A stretch of 64,000 nt of DNA from Pseudovibrio brasiliensis (GTDB lineage Bacteria; Pseudomonadota; Alphaproteobacteria; Rhizobiales; Stappiaceae), in NCBI RefSeq assembly GCF_018282095.1, contig NZ_CP074126.1, positions 3,204,341 to 3,268,340 on the forward strand, in the 5' to 3' direction. Below, piece by piece: positions 44,825 through 53,677 of the stretch (the stretch's first letter is position 1; every line of letters starts with the position of its first letter). The notes under the pieces are model-generated. The model was not told where the DNA came from. It saw only the letters and a program-made list of their open reading frames with translations, and made no database searches. Both the position numbers and the translations under genes were made by a program.

Positions 44825-45910
44825 GTGAAGTTAGAGCGGATATCGACGTTCAACAAAGCGCTACAACGCGCAGCCGCCGCCGCAGCATTTTGTGCTGGGT
44901 TGGCATTGCTTGGAAACGCCGCTCAGGCTGCAGGACCTATTCCTGTTTCCAAACCCGCTTTGCCGTTCTCCAAGGAAGTGCTGGATCTGGCCGCCAAGCC
45001 AGAAAAGACCATTGCACCTCCGATTAGCTATGATCCACTCAGCGGATATCAGGGCCAGTCTCTTGCGCCAACACTGGGCACGAGCTTCTTGCCATACGCA
45101 CCACCAGCAGTCAGCGCTGAACAGGCACCAATCGGTGCGCAGCCTGTACTCTATCTGGTCGCCAAGCTGGCTGAGGGAACACCAAACCTCACTCGTGGTT
45201 TGAAGTGGCGCGTATACTCTTCAAAAGAAAATGCCGACGGCTCCCTGAACATGGTCGCATCCTCACAGGATCAGGATGCTGAGTTCCGTCTCGATCCGGG
45301 CACGTATCTAGTTCACACCTCTTTTGGCAAAGTCACAGCAACAACACGCTATGAACTCAAGAGCGGCGTGAAGACCGGCACCATCATTCTGAACGCAGGT
45401 GGCATTCGTCTGGATGCAGCCCTTGGCAACGATCAGAAGATGCCGCGTGAAGATGTGCGCTTCAATATCTATGACATGACCTACGACGCAACAGGCGACC
45501 GTGGTCTCATCGCATCTGGCATCAAGCCGGGTGAGCTTGTCCCAGTGAGCGCAGGCACCTATCACGTCGAGAGCCGCTATGGTGACATCAACGCTGTTGT
45601 GCGGGCTGACATTCACGTACAAGCTGGCAAACTGACAGAAGCCACTCTCTACCATCAGGCAGGCAACATCACGTTGAAATTGGTGAGCGCTAAGAACAAG
45701 ACGTCTCTGGCCAACACTTCCTGGACCATCTTGTCACCAGGTGGTGACACTGTTGCAAGCGGCAACGGCGCATTCCTCGACCTGACACTCGCAGCTGGCA
45801 CTTACACCGTCATGGCACGCAACAACGGCGAGATGTACCGCGATGAGTTCACCGTGAACCCAAGCGTGAACAACGTGGAAGTGGAAGTACTTGCAGAGAA
45901 CCCGATGTAA
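44825..45910 (+). CDS. Exported protein with repeated beta-sandwich domains
   Basis: The 361-aa protein has a signal peptide (Ala-rich segment from about 16, cleavage near AAQA-AG) followed by a Pro-rich linker. Three similar units of about 75 residues follow, each with a W/Y-start strand, ...LDPGTYLVHTSFG, ...VSAGTYHVESRYG and ...LAAGTYTVMARNNG, resembling prealbumin-like or carboxypeptidase-regulatory folds. A periplasmic or envelope binding role is possible. The start is GTG. I do not recognise a named family; length and repeats resemble uncharacterised rhizobial exported proteins. Confidence 0.65.
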   Translation: MKLERISTFNKALQRAAAAAAFCAGLALLGNAAQAAGPIPVSKPALPFSKEVLDLAAKPEKTIAPPISYDPLSGYQGQSLAPTLGTSFLPYAPPAVSAEQAPIGAQPVLYLVAKLAEGTPNLTRGLKWRVYSSKENADGSLNMVASSQDQDAEFRLDPGTYLVHTSFGKVTATTRYELKSGVKTGTIILNAGGIRLDAALGNDQKMPREDVRFNIYDMTYDATGDRGLIASGIKPGELVPVSAGTYHVESRYGDINAVVRADIHVQAGKLTEATLYHQAGNITLKLVSAKNKTSLANTSWTILSPGGDTVASGNGAFLDLTLAAGTYTVMARNNGEMYRDEFTVNPSVNNVEVEVLAENPM

Positions 45911-45934
45911 GACAGACCACAGCAGTCAATGACC

Positions 45935-45961
45935 AAGGCGCCTGACACGGCGCCTTTTTTA
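45935..45961 (+). terminator. Rho-independent terminator
   Basis: AGGCGCC (45936-45942), loop TGACAC, GGCGCCT (45949-45955), then T-run. It closes the exported-protein gene. Confidence 0.85.
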
Positions 45962-45977
45962 TTGGCCTACTTGCTGA

Positions 45978-46877
45978 CTAAGGCAGATAAAACGTCTCGG
46001 GCTTTGCAGTCTCAGCCTCTTGGCGCAAATCCAGAACAGCCGCCTGCAACTGCTCCATCATCTGTCGTTGGCTCTCACATGTCTCCAAAGCCTCATAGGG
46101 GATCGGATCTCCAATCCGCGCCAAAATTGTCTGCCCCAGAATGCTCTTGAACTCACGGATCAACAGAGACAAGCGCAAGCTCAGTGAAAAGCGGCTAACC
46201 AGATGGAACAGCGGTGAGTTCTGCCCCTCAAAATAGACCGGCAGCACCGTCGCCCGGGCACTCCTGATCAACTTGGCGCTGAACGTCTTCCACGGCAGCT
46301 CTTCTGCACGACCAAAGGGCTTAGCAGCCGTCGCAACACCACCACCGGGAAAAATAACGATCGTCACCCCTTCTTGCAGCAGCCTCAGCGCCTCTTGCCG
46401 TGTCTTCAGATTGGTTCGTAAAGCTTCTTCAGTTTCTTCAAAATCAACCGTTAGTGCAAAGGGCCGAACCTCTGGCACCTTGAGCAGTTCATTATTGATG
46501 AGCACGCGGTAAGGACGGTTCAACTGCTCTGCAAGCGAAAGGATCGCAATACCGTCAGCAATGCCATAGGGATGGTTAGCAATCAGCACCAGCGGCTTGC
46601 CATCCACATCAGAGGGCGGCCAGCAATGACCAGTGCATTCAACACGAAGATCAATCAGATCCAGCAGGTCCCGCCAGAGAGCCTGATCTGAGACAGAATA
46701 GTCACGCCGCCAGACCTCATAAAGATCCAGCAGCCTCTTGCGACCGCAGAGCCCTTCAATGCTGCGGATTAGCCATCGCTTCAAAAGTGGATGACCATCA
46801 TTGGCGTAGCTTAATTCCGCGTGGTTCACCGCTAATCTCACTTCACTCGCCCAGCTTTTCTGTGAAGCTGGCTTCAT
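45978..46877 (-). CDS. PlsC-like lysophospholipid acyltransferase family protein
   Basis: The product of about 299 aa shows acyltransferase motif I as NHPYGIADG (His and Asp catalytic pair), FPGGGVATA resembling motif III, and LPVYFEGQNS as motif IV. It probably transfers acyl groups to a glycerophospholipid or an ornithine-lipid-type acceptor at the inner membrane. The frame extends to 46946, but that part overlaps the thrS terminator, so ATG 46877 is preferred despite only a weak ribosome-binding site. It lies directly downstream of thrS. Confidence 0.8.
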   Translation of the reverse strand: MKPASQKSWASEVRLAVNHAELSYANDGHPLLKRWLIRSIEGLCGRKRLLDLYEVWRRDYSVSDQALWRDLLDLIDLRVECTGHCWPPSDVDGKPLVLIANHPYGIADGIAILSLAEQLNRPYRVLINNELLKVPEVRPFALTVDFEETEEALRTNLKTRQEALRLLQEGVTIVIFPGGGVATAAKPFGRAEELPWKTFSAKLIRSARATVLPVYFEGQNSPLFHLVSRFSLSLRLSLLIREFKSILGQTILARIGDPIPYEALETCESQRQMMEQLQAAVLDLRQEAETAKPETFYLP

Positions 46878-46920
46878 AAGCTTTCGCAAACTTACGTGAA
46901 CATTAGGCGACAGTGAGGCC

Positions 46921-46960
46921 AAAAAAGAAAAAGGCTGGCAACGCAAACACGCTGCCAGCC
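46921..46960 (-). terminator. Terminator after thrS
   Basis: On the minus strand GGCTGGCA (46960-46953) pairs with TGCCAGCC (46940-46933), followed by a long T-rich tail. It lies 26 bases after the thrS stop. Confidence 0.85.
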
Positions 46961-46985
46961 TTTCAAATCAGTGTCTCTTTAAAGA

Positions 46986-48932
46986 TCAGGAAGCCTGCTC
47001 TTTAAGGTCAGGTGCCGTAGCCTCATCGTGCAGGCTTGCAACAGCTTCGTCCAGTGTCATAGCAGTCTGATTACGGGAACCGAGACGACGGATGCTCACA
47101 GTCTTCTCTTCCGCTTCACGCTTACCAACAGCGATGATCACTGGGATCTTGGCATGTGAGTGCTCGCGAACCTTGTAGTTGATCTTCTCATTACGAAGAT
47201 CCAGCTCACCACGCAGACCAGCCTTCTTCAGCGCAGCATGCACTTCCTTCGCGTAGTCATCAGCGTCAGAAGTAATCGCAGCAACAACGAAGTGCTGAGG
47301 TGCCAGCCACAGCGGGAAGTGACCTGCAAAGTTCTCGATAAGGATACCAAGGAAGCGTTCCAGAGAACCACAGATCGCGCGGTGGATCATCACCGGCTGC
47401 TTCTTCTCACCATCGCTGTCCACGTAGAAGGCACCGAAACGCTCTGGCAGGTTGAAGTCCACCTGAGTGGTACCACACTGCCATTCACGGCCAATCGCAT
47501 CACGCAGAGTATATTCGAACTTAGGACCGTAGAACGCGCCCTCACCTTCTAAAATGCCGGTCTTGATCTTACCGCCGGAGTTCGCTTCGATCTCCTTCAG
47601 CACTTCACCCATCACAGCTTCAGCGTGATCCCAGACTTCATCGGAACCAACACGCTTTTCAGGACGTGTAGAGAGCTTCACAACGATTTCTTCAAACCCG
47701 AAGTCCTTATAAACGGACATGATCAGGTCATTGATCTTGTGACATTCAGCAGCCATCTGCTCTTCAGTACAGAACACATGCGCATCATCTTGCGTGAACG
47801 CACGAACACGCATCAGACCATGCAGCGCACCAGATGGCTCATAGCGGGAAACCGCACCAAACTCAGCCATACGCAGTGGCAGATCACGATAAGACTTCAG
47901 GCCGTGCTTGAAGATCTGCACGTGACCTGGACAGTTCATCGGCTTAATCGCGAAGACACGATGGTCTTCGGTCTCAGTCGCGAACATGTTTTCGCGGTAC
48001 CACTCCCAGTGACCAGAAGTTTCCCAAAGAGCCTTATCCAGGATCTGCGGTGCATTCACTTCCTGATAGTCATCTTCCAGACGGCGACGCATGTAGTTGG
48101 TCAGATTCTGGAACAGCTGCCAGCCTTTGTGGTGCCAGAAGACAACGCCCGGACCTTCCTCTTGGAAGTGATAGAGATCCATCTCGCGGCCCAGCTTGCG
48201 GTGGTCGCGCTTCTCAGCTTCCTCAAGCATGTGGAGGTAAGCCTTCAGATCTTTATCGCTTGACCAAGCAGTACCGTAGATGCGGGTCAGCATTTCGTTG
48301 TTTGCATCACCGCGCCAGTATGCACCGGCAACCTTCATCAGCTTGAAAGCCTGACCGATCTGGCCAGTGGACGCCATGTGCGGACCACGGCAAAGGTCAA
48401 GCCATTCACCCTGCTTATAGATCTTGACGGTTTCATCCTCAGGGATCGCGTCTACAAGCTCAACCTTGTAGTCTTCCCCTTTGGCAGCAAAGTATTCTTT
48501 TGCTTCGTTACGGCTCCAGATCTCTTTGGTGAACTTCGCATTGCGCTGAATGATCTGCTGCATCTTCTTTTCGATTTTAGGCAGGTCTTCAGTGGTAAAT
48601 GGCGTATCGCGCTTGAAGTCGTAGTAGAAGCCGTTTTCGATAACAGGACCAATTGTAACCTGTGTCTCAGGCCACAGTTCCTGCACAGCTTCCGCCATCA
48701 CGTGCGCCGCATCGTGGCGGATCAACTCCAGCGCACGTGGGTCATCACGGGTTACGATTTCAATCGCAGCATTCGTTTCAATAGGATCAGAAAGATCACG
48801 CAGTTCACCATCAATTGCGACGGCAACAGCTTTTTTCAAGAGAGATTTGGAAATGCTCCCTGCAACATCAGCGCCGGTGGAACCAGCGTCATATTCGCGA
48901 ACGGAATTGTCAGGGAAAGTCAATTGAAGCAT
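46986..48932 (-). CDS. thrS: Threonyl-tRNA synthetase
   Basis: The 648-aa enzyme charges tRNA-Thr. It has an N-terminal TGS domain ([13 protein letters not shown]...), the editing/SAD domain ([16 protein letters not shown] and LCRGPHM), and the class II core with zinc ligands visible in MNCPGHV (Cys), [10 protein letters not shown] (His) and [19 protein letters not shown] (His and motif 3 Arg). A C-terminal anticodon-binding domain follows. The frame extends upstream, but ATG 48932 has GGAG about seven bases upstream. Length is normal. Note that a tRNA-Thr 3' fragment marks the island end elsewhere in this window; no functional link is implied. Confidence 0.95.
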   Translation of the reverse strand: MLQLTFPDNSVREYDAGSTGADVAGSISKSLLKKAVAVAIDGELRDLSDPIETNAAIEIVTRDDPRALELIRHDAAHVMAEAVQELWPETQVTIGPVIENGFYYDFKRDTPFTTEDLPKIEKKMQQIIQRNAKFTKEIWSRNEAKEYFAAKGEDYKVELVDAIPEDETVKIYKQGEWLDLCRGPHMASTGQIGQAFKLMKVAGAYWRGDANNEMLTRIYGTAWSSDKDLKAYLHMLEEAEKRDHRKLGREMDLYHFQEEGPGVVFWHHKGWQLFQNLTNYMRRRLEDDYQEVNAPQILDKALWETSGHWEWYRENMFATETEDHRVFAIKPMNCPGHVQIFKHGLKSYRDLPLRMAEFGAVSRYEPSGALHGLMRVRAFTQDDAHVFCTEEQMAAECHKINDLIMSVYKDFGFEEIVVKLSTRPEKRVGSDEVWDHAEAVMGEVLKEIEANSGGKIKTGILEGEGAFYGPKFEYTLRDAIGREWQCGTTQVDFNLPERFGAFYVDSDGEKKQPVMIHRAICGSLERFLGILIENFAGHFPLWLAPQHFVVAAITSDADDYAKEVHAALKKAGLRGELDLRNEKINYKVREHSHAKIPVIIAVGKREAEEKTVSIRRLGSRNQTAMTLDEAVASLHDEATAPDLKEQAS

Positions 48933-49231
48933 ATCAATTCTCCAGCTCACTCCTGCAAACAAGGCAGGTAAGCGGTTTGGTGTTAATCATGGGTTGCCTG
49001 AATAACCAATTCTAAAGGACGCGTCCAGATGAATCTGGGGCAGATCAACTCTGTTTTCCGCGGGCACTGACGCGTAATCGACAGGTTACACACCTTGAAT
49101 TATTACGGGTTAGCAAGGGTTTAGCTAGCCTTACCCGCTCCACCTCCTCATACTGCTGGCCAGAACAGGATTCGCAAACTCCATCACAAGGAATGCATGA
49201 CGCACACTCTACCAGCTGTCAGGAGCTGAGC

Positions 49232-50572
49232 ATGACCACGCCAAAGCCAAAGCTCTACTTTGACTTGACCACGTTGAGGCAGAACAGATCTACCTCATTA
49301 CAGGCCAACGGCGTCACCAGAACGCTCTATGAGACAGCAAAGCGGTTCTATAAAGACGACATCGAAGTCACCTTCATCTGTCATGACGCCCGCAAAAACG
49401 AGTATGTGAGCGTGCAAGCCGATCCTTTATTCGCATCAGATGATCTGAACCCCGCTTGCCTTCCTGATCTACTGGGTGCTCCCGTCAAAGCATTCCGCTC
49501 TGAAAAATACAGAAACCGCAAACTCAAAGGCCTGTTTCACAAGCTCAGGCACACCCTTCGCGCCCGTGCCAATGAAACCACCGGCGCTTATGATGGCGAG
49601 GCTCTGCAAGAACCCCTCACAGACATTGACGCCCCCTTCCTGTCACTGGGAAATCTGGAGGAAGCACGGCGACTGACAGAATATGTGAAGAGCCGCGCGC
49701 CCTATGTGCCCGTCTATGTCATGATCCACGACATCTCTCCGTTACGCCTCAACGATCCGGAGGAGGATCTCAGCGCAAAACTCTGGCTGGAGCATCTGAG
49801 ACGAACGGTCACCACAAGGCCGCACGTAATTGCCAACTCCGAATACACACGCACCGATCTCCTGAAGTTCCTCGCAGAGCAAAAGCTTCCCTCCCCGCAA
49901 AGCACCAGTGTGGTGCATCTGGCCCACGAGTTTCAGGAGGCAGAGTCCATCTACCCTCTGCGACAACGGCCCGAGCACGGTTTCTTCCTGCTGCTTGGTG
50001 ACATTCGCTACCGAAAAAACGCTAAGCTGGTCTTCGACGCATACCTGCATATCGTGGAGCAAGATGAAAACGCGCAGCTGCCTCAACTCATATGTGCAGG
50101 AGCGATCCCCAACGGCGCATTTGCCAGCCTCAACAAAGACCAGAAGTACACGCCCATCGGTAAGTTCGTGACGATTGTTCAGTCACCAACAAACGCAGAG
50201 CTGACAGCACTTTATAAGGAAGCAATCGCTCTGGTTTACCCAAGCTTGTTTGAAGGCTACGGCCTACCAGTCGGTGAAGCGCTCTGGATGGGCACACCCG
50301 TACTGGCCTCAAACGCAACCTCAGTACCGGAGGTCGGTGGAGATCATTGCCAATACTTTGATCCGCACAACGCTGAAGAACTGGCTGCCCTGATCTTATC
50401 GACAATACGATCGAAAGAAGCTCTACGCGCAGAACTGCCAGCACGGAATGAACTCCGCCAATGGCAGAATGTGCAACAGGATATCTGGAAGATTATTGAG
50501 AACAAAAGCACCCCACCGGACAAACGTTCATCCGGCGCAGAAGGCAAGCAGCAAAAACTGGAAGAAACTTAA
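49232..50572 (+). CDS. Glycosyltransferase family 4 protein
   Basis: The 446-aa cytoplasmic GT-B enzyme shows the C-terminal donor-site motif KEAIALVYPSLFEGYGLPVGEALWMGTPVLASNATSVPEVGG, the E-x7-E signature of GT4. The N-terminal acceptor domain contains an insertion (residues about 85-130, rich in Arg/Lys). ATG 49232 has AGGAG seven bases upstream. It probably adds a sugar to a surface polysaccharide or glycolipid; the substrate is unknown and no other polysaccharide genes are adjacent. Confidence 0.82.
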   Translation: MTTPKPKLYFDLTTLRQNRSTSLQANGVTRTLYETAKRFYKDDIEVTFICHDARKNEYVSVQADPLFASDDLNPACLPDLLGAPVKAFRSEKYRNRKLKGLFHKLRHTLRARANETTGAYDGEALQEPLTDIDAPFLSLGNLEEARRLTEYVKSRAPYVPVYVMIHDISPLRLNDPEEDLSAKLWLEHLRRTVTTRPHVIANSEYTRTDLLKFLAEQKLPSPQSTSVVHLAHEFQEAESIYPLRQRPEHGFFLLLGDIRYRKNAKLVFDAYLHIVEQDENAQLPQLICAGAIPNGAFASLNKDQKYTPIGKFVTIVQSPTNAELTALYKEAIALVYPSLFEGYGLPVGEALWMGTPVLASNATSVPEVGGDHCQYFDPHNAEELAALILSTIRSKEALRAELPARNELRQWQNVQQDIWKIIENKSTPPDKRSSGAEGKQQKLEET

Positions 50573-50573
50573 A

Positions 50574-50664
50574 GCGTATTCCCAAAAAGTGGGTCCGGTT
50601 TTTGGATAAGAATACGCGCAAGACAAAGAGTTAGAGCTTGGTGCATGAATGCAACGAGCTCTAA
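50574..50664. repeat. Rhizobiales-type intergenic palindromic element
   Basis: Nested inverted repeats: GCGTATTC (50574-50581) with GAATACGC (50610-50617) enclose CCAAAAA/TTTTTGG around GTGGGTCCGG, followed by ACAAAGAGTTAGAGC and a second hairpin (TTAGAGCT 50631-50638 with AGCTCTAA 50657-50664). The arrangement matches, from memory, a short palindromic repeat scattered between genes in many Rhizobiales genomes. Its role is not established; it could act as a mobile miniature element or transcript 3'-end structure. Confidence 0.6.
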
Positions 50665-51089
50665 TTCGGCTTAGGTTTCGCCTGATCGCGCTTGAAGATC
50701 TTCACCAGCTGGAAGTACTCACAAACAAGCTTCATATCAGGAGCATAAACGCCGTTACGTTCAAAGAACTCGCGATGGCCTTCCTGCCAGAACTCAAGGC
50801 TCAGATCGCCTTCACCTTCCAGCACTGCCCAGACTTCATCAATCTCGTTAAACTGACGCACATCAACAGTCACCATCTCGATGACACAGGCTGCCTGCCC
50901 TTTACCATCCAGAATAAGGTACTGATCGCCTGGCTGAGGAAGGGGCTCTCCGTCTTTTTCATAGGAATGCAGATCACCGCAGGTCGCTGTCTTTGTTCCA
51001 TTCAAAACAAGCTCAAGCAAACTGTCAGCCAGCTCAGGGCTGTCACCAAATGCAAAACTGGGGAGATGATCAAATTCTTCAGAAGACAT
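50661..51089 (-). CDS. ASCH domain protein
   Basis: The 142-aa protein has the ASCH fold: FAFGDSPELADSLLELVLNGTKTATCG (the GxKxxT/S element), then GDQYLILDGKGQAACVIEMVTVDVRQFNEID, and EGHREFFERNG. ASCH proteins resemble the RNA-binding ASC-1 domain and some hydrolyse N4-acetylcytidine; whether this one does is unknown. The open frame continues upstream through the tRNA-Tyr gene, but that is an artefact; ATG 51089 (GGAAG upstream) is the likely start. Confidence 0.78.
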   Translation of the reverse strand: MSSEEFDHLPSFAFGDSPELADSLLELVLNGTKTATCGDLHSYEKDGEPLPQPGDQYLILDGKGQAACVIEMVTVDVRQFNEIDEVWAVLEGEGDLSLEFWQEGHREFFERNGVYAPDMKLVCEYFQLVKIFKRDQAKPKPN

Positions 51090-51134
51090 GCGCTTCCACC
51101 ATAACTGTTTGATTTCATGAAAAGAAAGAAAGGT

Positions 51135-51218
51135 GGTGGAGGAGGTTGGATTCGAACCAACGTAGGCATAGCCAGCGGATTTACAGTCCGCCCCCTTTAG
51201 CCACTCGGGCACTCCTCC
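51135..51218 (-). tRNA. tRNA-Tyr (GTA anticodon)
   Basis: The 84-base minus-strand gene begins GGAGGAGTGCCCGAGTGGC (acceptor and D-arm), has anticodon loop CTGTAAA (GTA) between GCGGA and TCCGC, a long variable arm, T-arm GTTGG-TTCGAAT-CCAAC and ends CTCCTCCACCA with encoded CCA. The structure looks complete and class II, as expected for bacterial tRNA-Tyr. Confidence 0.95.
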
Positions 51219-51568
51219 GTCGCATTGGCCAAGTTGGCCGCGCCGTGTGAGGACGGGTTATCTTCATTTGAGGCCCTCTTGTCAACGCCCCTTTGAAATT
51301 TGAGTTGGGAAAACATCGGAAAAAACGTTTTTAGCCGGCAATCTGTGAACAACACCCCACTCCAGCGGCTTTAACTAGGGGTATTTACGTAATCATCACC
51401 ACGAAAATTTCACGAATTCCCACTTTGGCAAGTAGCGCTTTGTTAAGCGAAGGACCGGGAACCACTGCTGGTTGCTGGACGCCTTTCTACATTAAGTCAT
51501 TATCTTCAAACGAAATTATGAGTTTCTGTAGTGGAGTGCACATCCCGAAGATCATCAAAGGCATCCAA
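51219..51568. other. Gene-free region between tRNA-Tyr and a small exported-protein gene
   Basis: About 350 bases. The left part should contain the tRNA-Tyr promoter (minus strand); the right part should contain the promoter for the gene at 51569. Open frames starting at 51425 merely extend that gene upstream. No RNA gene or repeat is recognised beyond a short TTGGCCAAG-like dyad near 51225. Confidence 0.4.
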
Positions 51569-51850
51569 ATGAGCAGGCATTGGCTTCCAACTCATATCAT
51601 CGTTCTGGGACTATCCATCTCAGCATGGTCCCTCCCTTCCCCTGCGCAGATGTTCAATGAACCATCTCTGGGAACCTCAGGCAGTGTTGAGGAAGAAGAT
51701 AACAGCGCTCAGGAAGATCCTTCAATGATGTCCGGCATGCCTGATTATCCGATGAGCAACCAATCCATGATGCCCGCACCACCTGTCATCACACAGAAGC
51801 CCGATAATGAGACCACCCAGCAAGATCAGGAAGACGACGACAAACGCTGA
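51569..51850 (+). CDS. Small exported Met/Asp-rich protein, 93 aa
   Basis: There is a signal peptide of about 27 residues (HIIVLGLSISAWSLPSPAQ). The mature part is acidic and contains repeated Met/Pro clusters (MMSGMPDYPMSNQSMMPAPP) ending in DDDKR, so it is probably unstructured. Met-rich exported peptides can bind copper, but this is speculation. ATG 51569 is preferred over upstream starts because it gives a proper signal peptide. The next gene, 45 bases downstream, is also exported. Confidence 0.5.
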   Translation: MSRHWLPTHIIVLGLSISAWSLPSPAQMFNEPSLGTSGSVEEEDNSAQEDPSMMSGMPDYPMSNQSMMPAPPVITQKPDNETTQQDQEDDDKR

Positions 51851-51895
51851 TCTTCTTTGAATGGCCGGATAACAGAGTTGAAACAGGAGAATACA

Positions 51896-52447
51896 ATGAG
51901 AACCCCAGCACTCCTGAGCGCCACTGCGATTTTCCTATTTCAATCAGCCAGCGTAACGACAGCTCAAGTCCCAGGTGATGGCCCGCCAGTCCCCACAAGC
52001 AAAAGCCTTCAAAGCGAAGTCCACACACTTGCTGAAACCGGCAGCAACACGTCTGCTGCAAAAACCGCAGAACAATGGCTCGGCAAATCCCTGAACTTTG
52101 CTTGGAGCATCACCAAGGATGGGGCGGAAGCCATCGAAGAAAAGTTCACCGCCTTTATCTGCAATGCAGAAGCTCTGGCCTGGAACACCACCTCGCAGTT
52201 CGGCAAGAGCAAAGGCACCGCCACCTACACGGTACAGCAGATCACACCAGACATTACTCAGATCTCATGGAAAGATAATCCGCAGGAATCCAATCTGGGA
52301 TGGGTGTGGACGCTCGATGCAGCCAGCGGCAAGGCATATGGCGTGGTCGTCAACTCACAGCCCTACGAAAACCTTGCAATTGAGGGAGAATTTGCTGTTC
52401 TTCCAGTACCAACAGCCGAAGAAAAGACCGAGTTTAACTGTCCCTGA
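51896..52447 (+). CDS. Exported MoaF-like hypothetical protein, 183 aa
   Basis: ATG 51896 has AGGAG six bases upstream and starts a signal peptide (MRTPALLSATAIFLFQSASV, cleavage near TTA-Q). The C-terminal 90 residues (TYTVQQITPDITQISWKD, then GWVWTLDAASGKAYGVVV) resemble the calycin-like half of MoaF-type proteins, suggesting a small beta-barrel that may bind a ligand in the periplasm. The similarity is weak. It may be co-transcribed with the small exported protein before it. Confidence 0.55.
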   Translation: MRTPALLSATAIFLFQSASVTTAQVPGDGPPVPTSKSLQSEVHTLAETGSNTSAAKTAEQWLGKSLNFAWSITKDGAEAIEEKFTAFICNAEALAWNTTSQFGKSKGTATYTVQQITPDITQISWKDNPQESNLGWVWTLDAASGKAYGVVVNSQPYENLAIEGEFAVLPVPTAEEKTEFNCP

Positions 52448-52461
52448 TACTCAGAACAATC

Positions 52462-52815
52462 TCAGTCTTTCAGATCAAAACGCGTCTTGGGATCAATATG
52501 GTCACCGTTCCAATGACCATATCGCCATGGCAGATACCATCTTGATGTCTTGGGTAAGCTGAGCGGAACCGGGTCATATCCGCTCGCACCATAAGGGTTG
52601 CAGCGAATAATCCGCGACAGCCCAATCCATCCACCTCGCCAAAACCCAAACCGTGTCATGGCTTCCGCTGTATAATGAGAGCAGGATGGCTGATAGCGGC
52701 AGGCCCGCCCCAAAATCAGTGACAGGCTATGCTGATAAATCCAGATAAGTCCAATCCCAAACCGCGCCATCAGGCTGGCAGGCCTCTCTTTGGGAAGCGG
52801 ATCGGGCTTACACAT
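52462..52815 (-). CDS. yidD: YidD, membrane protein insertion efficiency factor
   Basis: The 117-aa protein has the family core GLIWIYQHSLSLILGRACRYQPSCSHYTAEAMTRFGFWRGGWIGLSRIIRCNPYG, with the conserved Cys residues in CRYQPSCSHY and RCNP and an amphipathic N-terminal helix. It assists YidC-dependent insertion at the inner membrane. Unlike the usual rpmH-rnpA-yidD-yidC cluster, here it follows a NifU-like scaffold gene by 11 bases, an arrangement known in Rhizobiales. Confidence 0.93.
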   Translation of the reverse strand: MCKPDPLPKERPASLMARFGIGLIWIYQHSLSLILGRACRYQPSCSHYTAEAMTRFGFWRGGWIGLSRIIRCNPYGASGYDPVPLSLPKTSRWYLPWRYGHWNGDHIDPKTRFDLKD

Positions 52816-52826
52816 AACAAAATGCC

Positions 52827-53261
52827 TTAGGCAACAGCAGCTTCAACATCATCAAGCGCTTTCACCAGCGCTTCAAACGCAAGCATAGTGGATGCATGGC
52901 GCGCTTTGTAATCACGCACTGGCTCAAGGAAAGAAAGGTCAGCAAAACGACCGGTCGGCACAGGACCGTTATCCTTCAGCATAGCGTGCAGCTGCGCATA
53001 AGCCTCCCGCACGTCTGCAGGCGTAGCCCCAATAACATGCTGTCCCAGAATGGATGCAGAAGCCTGCCCCAGAGCGCACGCTTTCACGTCCTGCGCAAAT
53101 GAGGTTATTAGACCATTGGCTACACAAACCTCAACACTCACCGTCGAACCACAGAGCCGCGAGTGTGCTTTTGCCTGAGCCTGCGGGTTATCAATATGCC
53201 CTAGCAGAGGAATATTCCCTGCAAACTCAAGGATCTTAGTATTGTAAATGTCGTCCAACAT
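52827..53261 (-). CDS. NifU/IscU-like Fe-S scaffold family protein
   Basis: The 144-aa protein has the IscU-type fold pattern (YNTKILEFAGNIPLLG..., then HSRLCGSTVSVEV with C37 and VKACALGQASASIL with C62). The third cluster Cys of IscU is replaced: RHASTMLAFEAL has Ala at 123. This could impair classical scaffold activity; it may be a carrier or regulator. It is divergent from folE and upstream of yidD. The variant appears typical of this alphaproteobacterial clade, from memory. Confidence 0.82.
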   Translation of the reverse strand: MLDDIYNTKILEFAGNIPLLGHIDNPQAQAKAHSRLCGSTVSVEVCVANGLITSFAQDVKACALGQASASILGQHVIGATPADVREAYAQLHAMLKDNGPVPTGRFADLSFLEPVRDYKARHASTMLAFEALVKALDDVEAAVA

Positions 53262-53677
53262 GCAAAACTCTGGCTACTCTTCTCACGCCCGCTTTATAAC
53301 CTAAAGCGAGCTTGGATCACTCACTAATAAGGGAAGACCCTTTCCTAACCAAGACATCTATCTTATATAGGTGGTGCTGCCGAGACCTTGCTAGAGGTCA
53401 AAAGCGGAATATCGCAACCTAGCACACATTACCTAGAAGAAACCATAGGTGCCAATTTATTGGCGGTCTAAACGGGTTGTCGCAGATTATACCCTGCGCC
53501 ATACTCACATCTCCTTAGGTAAGCTGTAGATTTGCGTATGACAATGGGAAGAGCCTGAACTGAAAACAGGCCGACGAAAATAGTTGTTGCGCAGGAACCT
53601 ACGGCGGGTTCAGTGTTTTTTTAAGAGAAGTATGTCTTAAATTACACTCATCGCCTGCGTATTGTTGGAGACATAAT
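53262..53677. other. Divergent promoter region between the NifU-like gene and folE
   Basis: This 416-base region holds promoters for both directions. A candidate attenuator lies at 53553-53622 (listed separately). I see no open frame with protein-like composition. Confidence 0.4.
53553..53622 (+). promoter_or_regulatory. Candidate attenuator/leader structure upstream of folE
   Basis: GCCTG (53553-53557) can pair with CAGGC (53567-53571), or its overlapping CTGAAC (53555-53560) can pair with GTTCAG (53608-53613), which is followed by TG and seven T. The two pairings exclude each other, as in an antiterminator/terminator switch, about 55 bases before the folE ATG. Stems are short. A folate-sensing THF-II riboswitch is known upstream of folE in alphaproteobacteria, but I could not match its conserved core here. 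Confidence 0.35.

Noticed and set aside
51090-51212. N-terminal extension of the ASCH protein (MPEWLKGADCKSAG...)
   Set aside because: The extension is translated from the tRNA-Tyr gene; a proper start exists at 51089.
53262-53677. THF-II riboswitch upstream of folE
   Set aside because: The conserved core as I remember it could not be matched; only a generic attenuator-like structure was recorded.
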